DNA from: Salinirussus salinus
Lineage (GTDB): Archaea; Halobacteriota; Halobacteria; Halobacteriales; Haloarculaceae
Direction: 5' to 3'
Assembly (NCBI RefSeq): GCF_009831455.1
Contig: NZ_WOWO01000003.1
Span: 62,001 to 126,000 of the forward strand
DNA: 64,000 nt
A program made the translations under genes and the position numbers. Below the pieces are notes generated by a model. The model had not been told where the DNA came from. It did no database searches and saw nothing but the letters and a program-made list of their open reading frames with translations. This document shows positions 26,278 through 34,673 of the stretch, one piece after another; position 1 is the first letter of the stretch, and the number at the start of each line of letters is the position of its first letter.

Positions 26278-26449
26278 CGAGGTTGGCGACCGCACCGAGG
26301 GTGAGGATGCCGAAGTAACCGACCGACAGAAGCACGAACAGCCCGCCGACGGCGACGAGCAGCGCCGACAGCGGGTCGTGGGTGGCGACGGTCGCGAACT
26401 CGCCGGGCATGTCGAGGACGCTCTGGATGAAGTCCGTGAGCAGGCTCAT
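26234..26449 (-). CDS. Small single-helix membrane protein
   Basis: This 71-residue protein has one strong membrane helix (about 27-58, LLVAVGGLFVLLSVGYFGIL) and a charged C-terminal tail (PDAEPREPTR). The start ATG at 26449 is followed by an amphipathic helix. Its 3' end overlaps the mer 3' end by 44 bp on the opposite strand. I do not recognise a named family. Confidence 0.68.
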   Translation of the reverse strand: MSLLTDFIQSVLDMPGEFATVATHDPLSALLVAVGGLFVLLSVGYFGILTLGAVANLVTGGPDAEPREPTR

Positions 26450-26541
26450 GCCACCCGCTTGCGGCCGGGGTCACTTGGAGTTGTCTCTCCGCCGCGACCG
26501 GGGCCGCCACCGCTAAGACCGGGCGGCCCCCAGGGTCGGGT

Positions 26542-26889
26542 ATGGAGAACCGCTCGCTCGACGACTTCCTCGACGGCGAGGGGTCGGAGTCGGAACCGGC
26601 GGAGCAGGCCGGCCCGGACGCGACGGGGGAAGCGAAGGCGGAGCCGGAAACGGACGGGGAGGCGGACGCACATGCGGAGTCGGGGGCGGACGCGGAAGTG
26701 GATGCGGAGTCGGGGGCGGATGCGGAGTCGAGCGCTGACGGCGACGTGCGGGTAGAGCCGGCGGGCGTGGAGCCGGCGGCGACGACCTACGCCGCCGGAG
26801 AGGGGGAGTGTGCGGCCTGTGGCGGGGCCGTCCGGGAGCGCTGGCGCGGCGAGGCGGGGCTGGTCTGTCCTGCGTGCAAGGAGTGGTAA
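26542..26889 (+). CDS. Acidic protein with C-terminal zinc ribbon (DUF7573-like)
   Basis: This 115-residue protein has a short N-terminal motif (NRSLDDFLDGEG), a long low-complexity acidic linker of Glu/Asp/Ala repeats (about 20-75), and a C-terminal zinc ribbon CAACGG...CPACKEW. This layout matches the haloarchaeal group I recall as DUF7573. The linker repeats (AESGADAE units) are imperfect nucleotide repeats. A role in binding a nucleic-acid machine is possible but unproven. Confidence 0.75.
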   Translation: MENRSLDDFLDGEGSESEPAEQAGPDATGEAKAEPETDGEADAHAESGADAEVDAESGADAESSADGDVRVEPAGVEPAATTYAAGEGECAACGGAVRERWRGEAGLVCPACKEW

Positions 26890-27046
26890 CGCCTGGGAGC
26901 CGGTCCGGAGGCAGGCGGTGTCTGTGACGCCTGCACACAGCCAGTATCCTTACTAACCCAGGCGCCCAAACGGGTGTAGCACTCTCCCGTGCGAGCGGCG
27001 GGCGGCGGCCGCCACCGGCCCGCACACTCGCCACGGTCGCACACCC

Positions 27047-28024
27047 ATGACAGACACCGACACGGACACGGAGCACGACGCCGAGGAGGTAGGGCCGACA
27101 GCCGGCCGGGGGGTCGAGGAGGCGAGCGCGGTCGTCGCCGACGTCGTCGAGAACGTCGAACGCGTCATCGTCGGCCACCACGACGAGGTCGAGCACATCA
27201 TGACCGGGCTGCTCGGCCGGGGGCACATTTTGCTGGAGGACGTCCCCGGCGTGGGCAAGACGATGCTGGCCCGTGCCGTCGCCGAGTCCTTCGACGGCAC
27301 CTTCAAGCGCGTCCAGTTCACCCCCGACCTGCTCCCCTCCGACGTCACCGGCGTCAACGTCTACAACCAGAAGACCAACGACTTCGAGTTCCGCCCCGGC
27401 CCCATCTTCGGGAACGTGGTCCTGGGCGACGAGATCAACCGCGCCCCGCCCAAGACCCAGTCGGCGCTTTTGGAGGCGATGGAGGAACAACAGGTGACCG
27501 TCGACGGCGAGACCCACACGGTCCCCGACCCCTTCACCGTGATCGCGACCCAGAACACCGTCGAGGGCGACCGCGCCTACGACCTCCCGCTGGCGGAGGT
27601 CGACCGCTTCATGAAGAAACTCCACCTCGGCTATCCCGGGGAGGACGAGGAGGTCGAACTGCTGGACCGGGTGGTCGGCCACCACCCCATCGAGGACCTG
27701 GAGGCGGTGACCACGCTGGCGGACCTGTCGGCGGCCCGGACGACGGCCGCGGGCGTCACCGTCGCCTCGCAGGTCCGGGAGTACGCCACCCGGCTCGCGG
27801 GATACACCCGCGAGCACGCCGCCATCGGAGTCAGTCCCCGGGGGAGCATCGCGCTGTTGCGCGCCGCCCAGGGGCGGGCCGTGCTCGACGGACGGGACTA
27901 CGTCGTCCCCGACGACGTCCAGGCGGAGGCCGAGGTGGTCCTGGCCCACCGGATCCGGGCCGACGCCGACCACACCGGCCGGGACCTCGTCGCCGACGCG
28001 CTGGAGCGGGTCCCCGTCGAGTAG
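27047..28024 (+). CDS. MoxR-family AAA+ ATPase
   Basis: This 325-residue AAA+ ATPase has Walker A EDVPGVGKTMLA, Walker B VVLGDEINRAPPKTQSALLEAMEE, sensor 1 VIATQNTVEGDRAYDLPLAEVDRF and a C-terminal lid with SPRGSIALLRAAQ. MoxR ATPases act as chaperones that load metals or assemble partner complexes with DUF58/VWA proteins. It is the first gene of a tight operon: one base separates its stop from the DUF58 gene. Confidence 0.92.
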   Translation: MTDTDTDTEHDAEEVGPTAGRGVEEASAVVADVVENVERVIVGHHDEVEHIMTGLLGRGHILLEDVPGVGKTMLARAVAESFDGTFKRVQFTPDLLPSDVTGVNVYNQKTNDFEFRPGPIFGNVVLGDEINRAPPKTQSALLEAMEEQQVTVDGETHTVPDPFTVIATQNTVEGDRAYDLPLAEVDRFMKKLHLGYPGEDEEVELLDRVVGHHPIEDLEAVTTLADLSAARTTAAGVTVASQVREYATRLAGYTREHAAIGVSPRGSIALLRAAQGRAVLDGRDYVVPDDVQAEAEVVLAHRIRADADHTGRDLVADALERVPVE

Positions 28025-28025
28025 C

Positions 28026-29003
28026 ATGCGGCTGACACTCCGCGGGTGGGGCGTGGTCTGTGTCGTCGGCCTCGCCGCCCTCTTCGCCGCGCTCTCGGGC
28101 GCCCGTGCGCTCAACGCCGTCGCCGCGCCGCTGGTGGTCGCGCTCGGGGTCGGCGCCCTCCAGCTCTCCCGGGCCGGCCTGCCGACGGTCTCCGTCGACG
28201 CGATACGCCCCGGCTTCCCCGACCAGACCCGCCGGCTCCGGGTCCGGCTCGAGGGACGGGCGCTGGCGAGGGTCCGGGTCCCGCTGCCCGACGGCCTGGC
28301 CGGCGACGCCGTCGACGCGACGGTCGACATGCCCTGCACCCTCGAGCGGACGGTCACGCTGCGGGCGCGTGGTGTCCACCACTTCTCGCGGGTCGGGGTC
28401 GTCCAGCGCGGGCCGCTGGGACTTGTGGCCCGCGGCGTCGAGGCGCCGGTCCCGGGCGAGGTGGTCGTCTACCCGCGCCGGTACGCCGTCACGGGCGCGA
28501 CGCTGTCCTCGCTGCTCTCGGATGACGCGGTCGCCGAGCGCCAGGAGTTCGACCGGCTGCGGGAGTACGTCCCCGGCGACCCGCTCCGGAACGTCCACTG
28601 GAAATCGAGCGCCAAACGCGAGGAGTTTCTCGTCATGGAGTTCTCCTCGGGGGAGACCGACGAGACCGTCGAGATAGTCGCCAGCGCCACGGCGGGCAAC
28701 GCCGACGGGATGGCCAGCGCCGCCGCCACCCTCGCCGGGCTCGCGCTCGACGCGAACCGCCCGGTGTCGGTGACGCTCCCGGACGGGGAGATCCCGGCCG
28801 GACAGGGCGAGAGCCACCGCGAGAACGTCCTCCGGCTGCTCGCCGAGACCGGCGGCGGCTCCCTCCCCGAGTACCGCCACGAGGCGGCCGACGTCTCGAT
28901 ACGGGCGACCGACCGCGGGACCACGGTCCGGGTCGGCGACCGGCGCCACGACTTCGCGGCGATCACCGCCGACCGGGTGGCCGACGGGGTGACGCCGGCG
29001 TGA
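28026..29003 (+). CDS. DUF58 (VWA-like) protein, MoxR partner
   Basis: This 325-residue protein has two N-terminal membrane helices (about 7-24 and 28-45), a beta-rich segment, then the DUF58 core with EFDRLREYVPGDPLRNVHWKS (written here in part) and AKREEFLVMEF. DUF58 is a divergent von Willebrand A fold. The gene sits between moxR and a transglutaminase gene, the standard three-gene set. The GTGA overlap with the next start (29000-29003) implies translational coupling. Confidence 0.9.
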   Translation: MRLTLRGWGVVCVVGLAALFAALSGARALNAVAAPLVVALGVGALQLSRAGLPTVSVDAIRPGFPDQTRRLRVRLEGRALARVRVPLPDGLAGDAVDATVDMPCTLERTVTLRARGVHHFSRVGVVQRGPLGLVARGVEAPVPGEVVVYPRRYAVTGATLSSLLSDDAVAERQEFDRLREYVPGDPLRNVHWKSSAKREEFLVMEFSSGETDETVEIVASATAGNADGMASAAATLAGLALDANRPVSVTLPDGEIPAGQGESHRENVLRLLAETGGGSLPEYRHEAADVSIRATDRGTTVRVGDRRHDFAAITADRVADGVTPA

Positions 29004-31300
29004 GCAGCGGGCCCGGACGGGGACCGGCGTCGGCGGAACCGCGAGCCTCGTGGGTCGACCGGGCCGCCGGCTGGCTGTGGTCGTCGCGGACACTCGCGCT
29101 CGCTGGCGTGGCCGGGCTGCTGTTCTCGTTTCTGAGCGTTCTCTACGGCGTGGTGTCGGTGACCGGCGGGCAGGAGCCCTTCCTGGCGCTGGTAGCGGGG
29201 ACGGCGCTGGTGGCCGTGCCCGTCTCCCGGTGGCTGCGCGTCAGGACGGTCGCGTGGCTCGCGCTCCTCCTGCTCGTCGGCGGGCTGGTCGTCTACCTCC
29301 TCTCGCTGCCCCGGACGCCGACGCCGGGGCCGCTGGTCGCGAGCGTCCTCGAACTATTGACCGGGCGGTCGGTCTACCGGATCAGACAGACCGAGCTGTG
29401 GGTGCTTGCGGTCACGCCGGGGCCGGTCTTCCTGACCGTCTACCTCGCCCTGCGGGAGTGGTACGCGAGCGCCGTCGCCGCCGGCGGGCTCGTGCTCGGC
29501 TTTCTGGTGCTCACGGGCGACGCCGGAGCGACGGTCGCCCTGCTCGGGGTCGTCTCCGGCGCCGCCGCCATCGGCTTCGGGGACTTCGCCCGCACGACGG
29601 ACGGAACTGCGACCGGGGGCGGGAGCGAACGGCAGGGGAGTGCCCGGGCAGGTGGCGGGGAGGGGGTCGACCAGGGGCGGCGGACGCTGCTGATGGAGCT
29701 TGCCGGGATGGTAGTCGTCTCGCAGGCGGTCAACCTCTTCCCGACGGGGGAGGCGACGCCGCTGTCGCTGACCGGCGGCGGCGAGCGGACGGTCGAGGCG
29801 TCGCTTTTGACGGCCGACTCCAGCCTCGAGGTGCTCGGCTCGATCAGCCTCTCCCCGGAGGTCCGCTTTACCGTCCAGTCGCCGGTCACGACCTACTGGC
29901 GGGTGGGCAGCTACGACTTCTACACCGGTGACGGGTGGGTCAGGGACGGCGACGCACGGCCGTACTCGAGCCGGCTGTCCGCGCCACCCGGTCCGTCGAC
30001 GACCGTCACCCAGGAGTACACCGTCGAGTCGGAGATGGCGGTGATGCCGGCGGCCTGGCGGCCGGTCAGCGTGGGCGACTCGACCGCTCCGGTCACCCGC
30101 GTCACCGAGGCGGGCGGGCTCCAGCCGGCCTCGGCGTTCGACGACGGCGACACCTACACCGTCACGAGCGAGGTCCCCCGGCCGGACGCGGGGCGGCTGG
30201 CCGGAGCCGGGACCGACTACCCCGAGCGGGTCCGCCAGCGGTACACCCAGCTGCCGGCGGACACGCCCGACCGAGTCGCCGAGCGGACCGCCCGGCTGAC
30301 GGCCGAGGCCGAGAACCCCTACGAGACCGCCCGGACCGTCGAGGCCTGGCTGGAGGAGGAAAAGGAGTACTCGCTGAATGTCGACCGTCCCGAGGGGAAC
30401 ATCGCGGACAGTTTCCTCTTCGAGATGGAGGAGGGCTACTGCACCTACTACGCGACGACGATGGTGACGATGCTGCGGACACAGGGGATCCCCGCCCGCT
30501 TCACCGTCGGCTACACGCCGGGCGAGGAGTCGGGTAGGGACCGGCGGGTGGTGCGGGGATTTAACTCCCACGCCTGGGTCGAGGTGTACTTCCCCGACGC
30601 GGGCTGGGTCCGCTTCGACCCGACGCCGGCCGGCCCGCGCCGCGAGGCCGAACGACAGCGTCTCTCCCGGGCACGGGCCAACGAGGAGGAGGACGTCGAG
30701 CCCGACCGGACCCCCACCCCGACCACGGCGAGTCCCGACGGCCCGAACGACACCACCGGCGGCGGGAACGTCTCCACGCCGACAGTCACCGTCGACGTCG
30801 ACGTGGGCGACCTCCAGCCGGAGACGCCGACCCCGGAGGGCAACGGGAGCGGCGGGTTCGAGCTGCCCGACCCCCCCTCGAGGGAGGAGCTGTTGCTCGG
30901 GGTCGTGGTGGTCGCCGGAGCCGCCGCCGGGATCAGACAGACCGGGCTGTCCCGCCGGGTCTCGCTGTGGGCCCGCGACCGGTTCGGGGACGACGACCCC
31001 GCGGCGGCCATCGAACGGGCGTTCACCCGGCTCGAACTGCACCTCGAGGAGGCCCACCGGGCCCGGGAGCCGGGTGAGACGGTCCGGGCGTACCTCGAGG
31101 ACGTCGACGCCGGGCCGCGCGCCCGCCGGCTCGCGGCCATCCGCGAGCGGGCCCGCTACCGGGAGGAGTCGACGGAGGAACTGGCCGCCGAAGCCACGCA
31201 ACTGCTCGCCGACATCCGGCACGCGCCGGCGGACGGCGAGGACGGCGCTGACGGCGAGGACGGCGCGACGGGCGGTGAGACGCCCGTGTCCGGGAATTGA
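29000..31300 (+). CDS. Membrane transglutaminase-like protein (DUF3488/TGase/DUF4129-type)
   Basis: This 766-residue protein starts at GTG, overlapping the DUF58 stop. Five to six N-terminal membrane helices (about 28-200) are followed by an extracellular transglutaminase-like domain with a complete triad: Cys481 in EGYCTYYA, His524 in NSHAWVEVYF and Asp540 in RFDPTPAG. Next come a Thr/Pro-rich spacer, one more membrane helix (about 632-650) and a cytoplasmic C-terminal domain with FTRLELHLEEAHRAR typical of DUF4129. Together with MoxR and DUF58 it forms a conserved envelope-associated system of unknown substrate. Confidence 0.9.
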   Translation: MSSGPGRGPASAEPRASWVDRAAGWLWSSRTLALAGVAGLLFSFLSVLYGVVSVTGGQEPFLALVAGTALVAVPVSRWLRVRTVAWLALLLLVGGLVVYLLSLPRTPTPGPLVASVLELLTGRSVYRIRQTELWVLAVTPGPVFLTVYLALREWYASAVAAGGLVLGFLVLTGDAGATVALLGVVSGAAAIGFGDFARTTDGTATGGGSERQGSARAGGGEGVDQGRRTLLMELAGMVVVSQAVNLFPTGEATPLSLTGGGERTVEASLLTADSSLEVLGSISLSPEVRFTVQSPVTTYWRVGSYDFYTGDGWVRDGDARPYSSRLSAPPGPSTTVTQEYTVESEMAVMPAAWRPVSVGDSTAPVTRVTEAGGLQPASAFDDGDTYTVTSEVPRPDAGRLAGAGTDYPERVRQRYTQLPADTPDRVAERTARLTAEAENPYETARTVEAWLEEEKEYSLNVDRPEGNIADSFLFEMEEGYCTYYATTMVTMLRTQGIPARFTVGYTPGEESGRDRRVVRGFNSHAWVEVYFPDAGWVRFDPTPAGPRREAERQRLSRARANEEEDVEPDRTPTPTTASPDGPNDTTGGGNVSTPTVTVDVDVGDLQPETPTPEGNGSGGFELPDPPSREELLLGVVVVAGAAAGIRQTGLSRRVSLWARDRFGDDDPAAAIERAFTRLELHLEEAHRAREPGETVRAYLEDVDAGPRARRLAAIRERARYREESTEELAAEATQLLADIRHAPADGEDGADGEDGATGGETPVSGN

Positions 31301-31314
31301 GAGTCCCGACAGTG

Positions 31315-31321
31315 TTTAATA
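31315..31321 (+). promoter_or_regulatory. TATA box for the aIF1 gene
   Basis: TTTAATA lies centred 29 nt before the ATG at 31347, so the aIF1 mRNA is predicted to be leaderless or nearly so. Confidence 0.55.
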
Positions 31322-31346
31322 GGTCCGTTTCGTAGGCTCGGCCGTA

Positions 31347-31640
31347 ATGTCGGAAGTCTGCTCGACGTGCGGGCTACCCGAGGAGCTCTGTGTCTGCGAG
31401 GACGTCGCCAAAGACTCCCAAGAGATCACGATCCGCATCGACGAGCGCCGCTACGGAAAGGAAGTAACGATCATCGAGGGGTTCGACCCGAGTGACGTGG
31501 ACATGGACAGCCTGTCCTCGGACCTGAAATCGAAGTTCGCGTGTGGGGGCACCGTCGACGACGGACAGATCGAGCTCCAGGGGAACCACACCGGTCGCGT
31601 CGAGGATTTCCTCCGGGAGAAAGGGTTCAACGTCGCCTGA
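31347..31640 (+). CDS. Translation initiation factor aIF1 (SUI1)
   Basis: This 97-residue factor binds the small ribosomal subunit and checks start-codon selection. The N-terminus has a zinc-type knot with four Cys (Cys5, 8, 15, 17; CSTCGLP, CVCED). The SUI1 domain follows with [24 protein letters not shown] and IELQGNH, the surface that contacts rRNA. It has its own promoter (TTTAATA, 31315-31321) and is followed by hairpin element B. Confidence 0.93.
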   Translation: MSEVCSTCGLPEELCVCEDVAKDSQEITIRIDERRYGKEVTIIEGFDPSDVDMDSLSSDLKSKFACGGTVDDGQIELQGNHTGRVEDFLREKGFNVA

Positions 31641-31718
31641 CCCACCACCGCACGCTCGAGCACTCAGTTCTGACCGGCACGCTTCACCCCACAGCCACTG
31701 CTACCCGAGCATGACATG

Positions 31719-32020
31719 CGGCCGCGAGCGCGTGTCGCGGCGGCAGCCGCGACCGCGCGAGTCGGGGAAAGGCAGGCGTACCATGAGCATCCGCGGCGCG
31801 CAGCGCCGCGGTTCACCGTCAGAGCTTGCTCTGACGAGCCCTCGTTCGCGGTGCTCACGAGGACACCGGAGCCTCGCGGTGCTCGGCTCCGGCTTTTTTC
31901 ACTATGTTTTTTGCGCCGAGCGAGTTGCGGGCCGGCGGCCCGCAACTGCATGCCGTGGCGGCGAAGCCGCCACGCGGTGCGCGACCGTAGGGAGCGCACC
32001 CGAAGCGGAAAAAAGTAGTC
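31719..32020 (+). repeat. Dispersed multi-hairpin element, copy B
   Basis: This 302-bp copy lies between convergent aIF1 and the PrsW gene, in a 381-bp gene-free gap. It has the same order as copy A: CCGCGGCGC/GCGCCGCGG (31791-31799, 31803-31811), GTCAGAGC/GCTCTGAC (31818-31825, 31828-31835), CCGGAGCC/GGCTCCGG plus T6 (31866-31899), then TTTTTTGCGCC and a distal A6 (32009-32014). Between the T6 and A6 it has three extra perfect stems: 11 bp (31923-31933/31937-31947), 8 bp (31955-31962/31966-31973) and 7 bp (31976-31982/31994-32000). The right end abuts the PrsW stop codon. 31641-31718 shows nothing else. Confidence 0.85.
31866..31899 (+). terminator. Hairpin plus T6 after aIF1 (copy B)
   Basis: CCGGAGCC (31866-31873) pairs with GGCTCCGG (31885-31892), followed by C and T6. 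Compared with copy A the stem differs by a CG-to-GC change on both arms, so pairing is kept. Confidence 0.6.
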
Positions 32021-32021
32021 G

Positions 32022-33056
32022 TTAGGGCTCGAACTCGGTCAGTTCGCTCCGGTACGTGTCCCGGGGGCGGGTGGCGCGGTAGGCAGCCCGGTACCGCGAG
32101 AGCTTGCGGAGCAACACCGCGACCAGGAGCCCGTCGTAGGCGACCACGAAGCCGACGAAGGCGGCGAAGGTGGAGACGCCGAAGGTCGCGGCCAGCAGCT
32201 CCGGCAGCTCCGAGGCGAGGATGTTGTACAGCGCGTGGGCGCCGATGGCGATGAGCAGTCCCTTGAGGACGAGCGGGCCCGCGTACTCGCGGTTGAACCG
32301 GGCGAGCCCCAGGTAGTAGCCGGCGAGCGCGGAGTAGATGACGTGGCCGGGGCCGGCGAGCGCCCGGACCGTGGTGATGGCGCCGCCGGCGACCAGCGCG
32401 TCCCCGCCGGCCGGGCCGATGACGCCGGTGATGTAGAGGGCGTTCTCGATGGTGGCGAAGCCGAGGCCGGCGGCGGCTCCGTAGACGGCGCCGTCGACGA
32501 CCGCGTCGAACTGGGGCGTGCGGTAGGCAGAGAGGCGGACGGCGAGCAGCTTCACCCCCTCCTCGACGGGAGCGACGACGACGATGAAGAAGACCGCGAA
32601 GAGGACCGACCGGGTCGTCTCGACGGAGCCGACCAGCCCGAAGACGAACTCCCCGAGAAGCGAGACGAGTAGCCCGCCGAGCACGGCGTTGAGGACGCCC
32701 GCGAAGCCGGCAAAGAGGAGGCCGAGCACGAACGTGCCGACGAGCAGCCGGAGCGGCTCGTCGGTCGTGATGTCGGCGTAGTGGATGTACGCCGCCAGCA
32801 GGAGCGCCGGAACGACCGAGAGGACGACGAACACGCCCACGACGGGGTCGTCGAGTGCGCCGAAGCCGCCGAGCGCGACCTGCGTGAGCAGGATGAGCGC
32901 GGCCAGCGCGACCAGCGCGGCCCGGGCCACGGGGGCCGCGGCCGCGTAGACCCGGTAGACCAGCCGGTCGACAAGCGAGCGGGGCTCCCAGTCGGCGACC
33001 TCCTGGAGGTCCCGGCTCCCGTCGGCCTGCCGCTGGACCGGGTCGCGGCGGCGCAT
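32022..33056 (-). CDS. PrsW-type intramembrane metalloprotease
   Basis: This is a polytopic membrane protein of 344 residues with about eight helices. PVEEGVKLL holds the EExxK-type motif of PrsW/CAAX-like glutamic-type membrane proteases. Downstream FATIENALYI (E-x-x-x-Y/N) and GPGHVIYSALAGYYLG and GAHALYN supply the conserved His residues. In Bacillus PrsW cleaves an anti-sigma factor. Archaea lack that target, so the substrate is unknown. Its mRNA ends directly in element B. Confidence 0.88.
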   Translation of the reverse strand: MRRRDPVQRQADGSRDLQEVADWEPRSLVDRLVYRVYAAAAPVARAALVALAALILLTQVALGGFGALDDPVVGVFVVLSVVPALLLAAYIHYADITTDEPLRLLVGTFVLGLLFAGFAGVLNAVLGGLLVSLLGEFVFGLVGSVETTRSVLFAVFFIVVVAPVEEGVKLLAVRLSAYRTPQFDAVVDGAVYGAAAGLGFATIENALYITGVIGPAGGDALVAGGAITTVRALAGPGHVIYSALAGYYLGLARFNREYAGPLVLKGLLIAIGAHALYNILASELPELLAATFGVSTFAAFVGFVVAYDGLLVAVLLRKLSRYRAAYRATRPRDTYRSELTEFEP

Positions 33057-33214
33057 GGGCGGTCGGTGGAACGGGAGCCACCTAACAGTTGCCACCCTCG
33101 CATGCCGGGGCCGCGAGACCCCGCCGGTCCCGGGTGACGGGCGAGCAGGTCTCGGAGGTCGCGAGCGACCGGAGCTTCCGAGGGGTTTTTCGCCGGCAGT
33201 GGCCTACGGAGGGT

Positions 33215-33808
33215 ATGACGCTGACAGCGGGGGTGGTGGCCGTGCAGGGCGACGTCAGCGAGCACGCCCGGGCCATCGAGCGGGCGGCAGCCGCACACGG
33301 GCAGGACAGCGAGGTCCGCCAGATCCGCGAGGCCGGGCTGGTCGCCGACTGTGACGCCCTGCTGATGCCCGGCGGGGAGTCGACGACCATCTCCCGGTTG
33401 CTCCGGCGGGAGGGGATCGCCCCCGAGATACAGCGCCACGTCGAAGCCGGCAAGCCGGTGCTGGCGACGTGTGCGGGGCTGATCGTGGCCTGCACCGACC
33501 CCCAGGACGACCGCGTCGACCAGCTCGGGCTGGTGGACGTGACCGTCGAGCGCAACGCCTTCGGCCGCCAGCGCGACAGCTTCGAGGCCCCGCTGGACGT
33601 TCGGGGGCTCGACGAGCCCTTCCCGGCCGTGTTCATCCGCGCCCCGGCCGTCAGCGAGGTCGGCCCCGACGTGGAAGTCCTGGCCGAGTGGGACGGCCGC
33701 CCGGTCGCGGTCCGGCAGGGACCGGTGCTGGGGACGGCCTTCCACCCGGAGCTGACCGGTGACCCGCGGATCCACGACCTGGCCTTCTTCGAGCAGGCGA
33801 CCGTCTGA
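33215..33808 (+). CDS. pdxT: Pyridoxal 5'-phosphate synthase glutaminase subunit
   Basis: This 197-residue class I glutaminase releases ammonia from glutamine for the PdxS synthase in vitamin B6 formation. It starts with GVVAVQGDVSEHARAI, has LMPGGESTTISRLLR, the nucleophile Cys86 in LATCAGLIV, and the His-Glu pair in GTAFHPELTGD. The length is standard. pdxS is not in the window. hisE follows 49 bp later in the same direction. Confidence 0.94.
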   Translation: MTLTAGVVAVQGDVSEHARAIERAAAAHGQDSEVRQIREAGLVADCDALLMPGGESTTISRLLRREGIAPEIQRHVEAGKPVLATCAGLIVACTDPQDDRVDQLGLVDVTVERNAFGRQRDSFEAPLDVRGLDEPFPAVFIRAPAVSEVGPDVEVLAEWDGRPVAVRQGPVLGTAFHPELTGDPRIHDLAFFEQATV

Positions 33809-33857
33809 GCGCCGCGCAGGCGACGGCCTGAAGGGGAGGCGTACCCTCCCGCAGCGT

Positions 33858-34178
33858 ATGAGTGACACCGGCGACGGGTCGGCGGCCGGCAACCACGGGG
33901 ACGTCATCGACGAGGTGTTCGCGGTCATCGAGGACCGCAAGGAGCGGCTGCCGGAGGGTTCGTACACGGCGTCGCTGTTCACACACGAGAAAGGGGAAGA
34001 CGCCGCTCTGGAGAAGCTGGGCGAGGAATCCACCGAGTTTCTGCTCGCGGCGAAAGGCGACGACAGCGACGAACTCGCCCACGAGGCCGCAGACGTCGTC
34101 TACCACCTGCTGGTCGTCCTCGCGATGAACGACGTGACGCTCGCGGACGTACGCGCGGAGCTCGCCGAGCGACGATAG
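33858..34178 (+). CDS. hisE: Phosphoribosyl-ATP pyrophosphatase
   Basis: This 106-residue, all-helical MazG-like enzyme does the second step of histidine synthesis, hydrolysing phosphoribosyl-ATP to phosphoribosyl-AMP. ALEKLGEESTEFLLAAK and LAHEAADVVYHLLVVLA carry the metal-binding ExxE and ExxD motifs. HisE is a separate protein here rather than fused to HisI. The ATG at 33858 follows GCAGCGT. No other his genes are nearby. Confidence 0.92.
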   Translation: MSDTGDGSAAGNHGDVIDEVFAVIEDRKERLPEGSYTASLFTHEKGEDAALEKLGEESTEFLLAAKGDDSDELAHEAADVVYHLLVVLAMNDVTLADVRAELAERR

Positions 34179-34200
34179 GTCAGGCGGCGACGGCGGGGAC

Positions 34201-34566
34201 TCACCCGGCGACGAATCCGCCGACTGCGCCGCCGAGCGCGCTGTCGAGTGCCGCGACGACCGCGATCGCGACGGCGACGACGAACACGCCGGCGCCACCG
34301 AGGAACCCCCCGACCGGGCCGCCGACCGCCAGGCCCAGCGCCGTGCCGGCAATAGTGAACAGAACGGCGAGGACGAGCCCGCCGAGCGCTCCCGCGAGCA
34401 GGCCGTGCCAGGCGCCGCTGAGGATCCCGCCGCCGGCGAGGTAGCCGGCGACGATCCCCGCGACGAGCCCGGAGCCGACGTGGCCGACCACCGGCAGCGC
34501 GAACGCGGCCAGCCCCACGACGACACCCGTGATAAAGCCGTACAGGACCGCGCGCCAGTCAGTCAT
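34201..34566 (-). CDS. Gly-rich four-helix membrane protein (DUF5518-like)
   Basis: This 121-residue protein consists of about four hydrophobic helices rich in Gly, Ala and Val, with small-residue motifs such as GYLAGGG and GGPVGGFLGG. The opening WRAVLYGFITGVVVGLAAFA and pattern fit the archaeal DUF5518 group, for which I know no function. It ends 22 bp from the convergent hisE stop. Confidence 0.78.
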   Translation of the reverse strand: MTDWRAVLYGFITGVVVGLAAFALPVVGHVGSGLVAGIVAGYLAGGGILSGAWHGLLAGALGGLVLAVLFTIAGTALGLAVGGPVGGFLGGAGVFVVAVAIAVVAALDSALGGAVGGFVAG

Positions 34567-34673
34567 ACTGGGGGTTAGCAGTCGGGCGGGTATCACTCCA
34601 CCGACACTGGCCGACAACTGGCAGAGGAACGACAACGAACGGTCTTTAGGCTGTGACCGTCTACGGGTGACCG

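Noticed and set aside
27047-31300. MoxR-DUF58-transglutaminase cluster as a novel system
   Set aside because: This three-gene set is widely known in bacteria and archaea, and all domains here have standard length and order.
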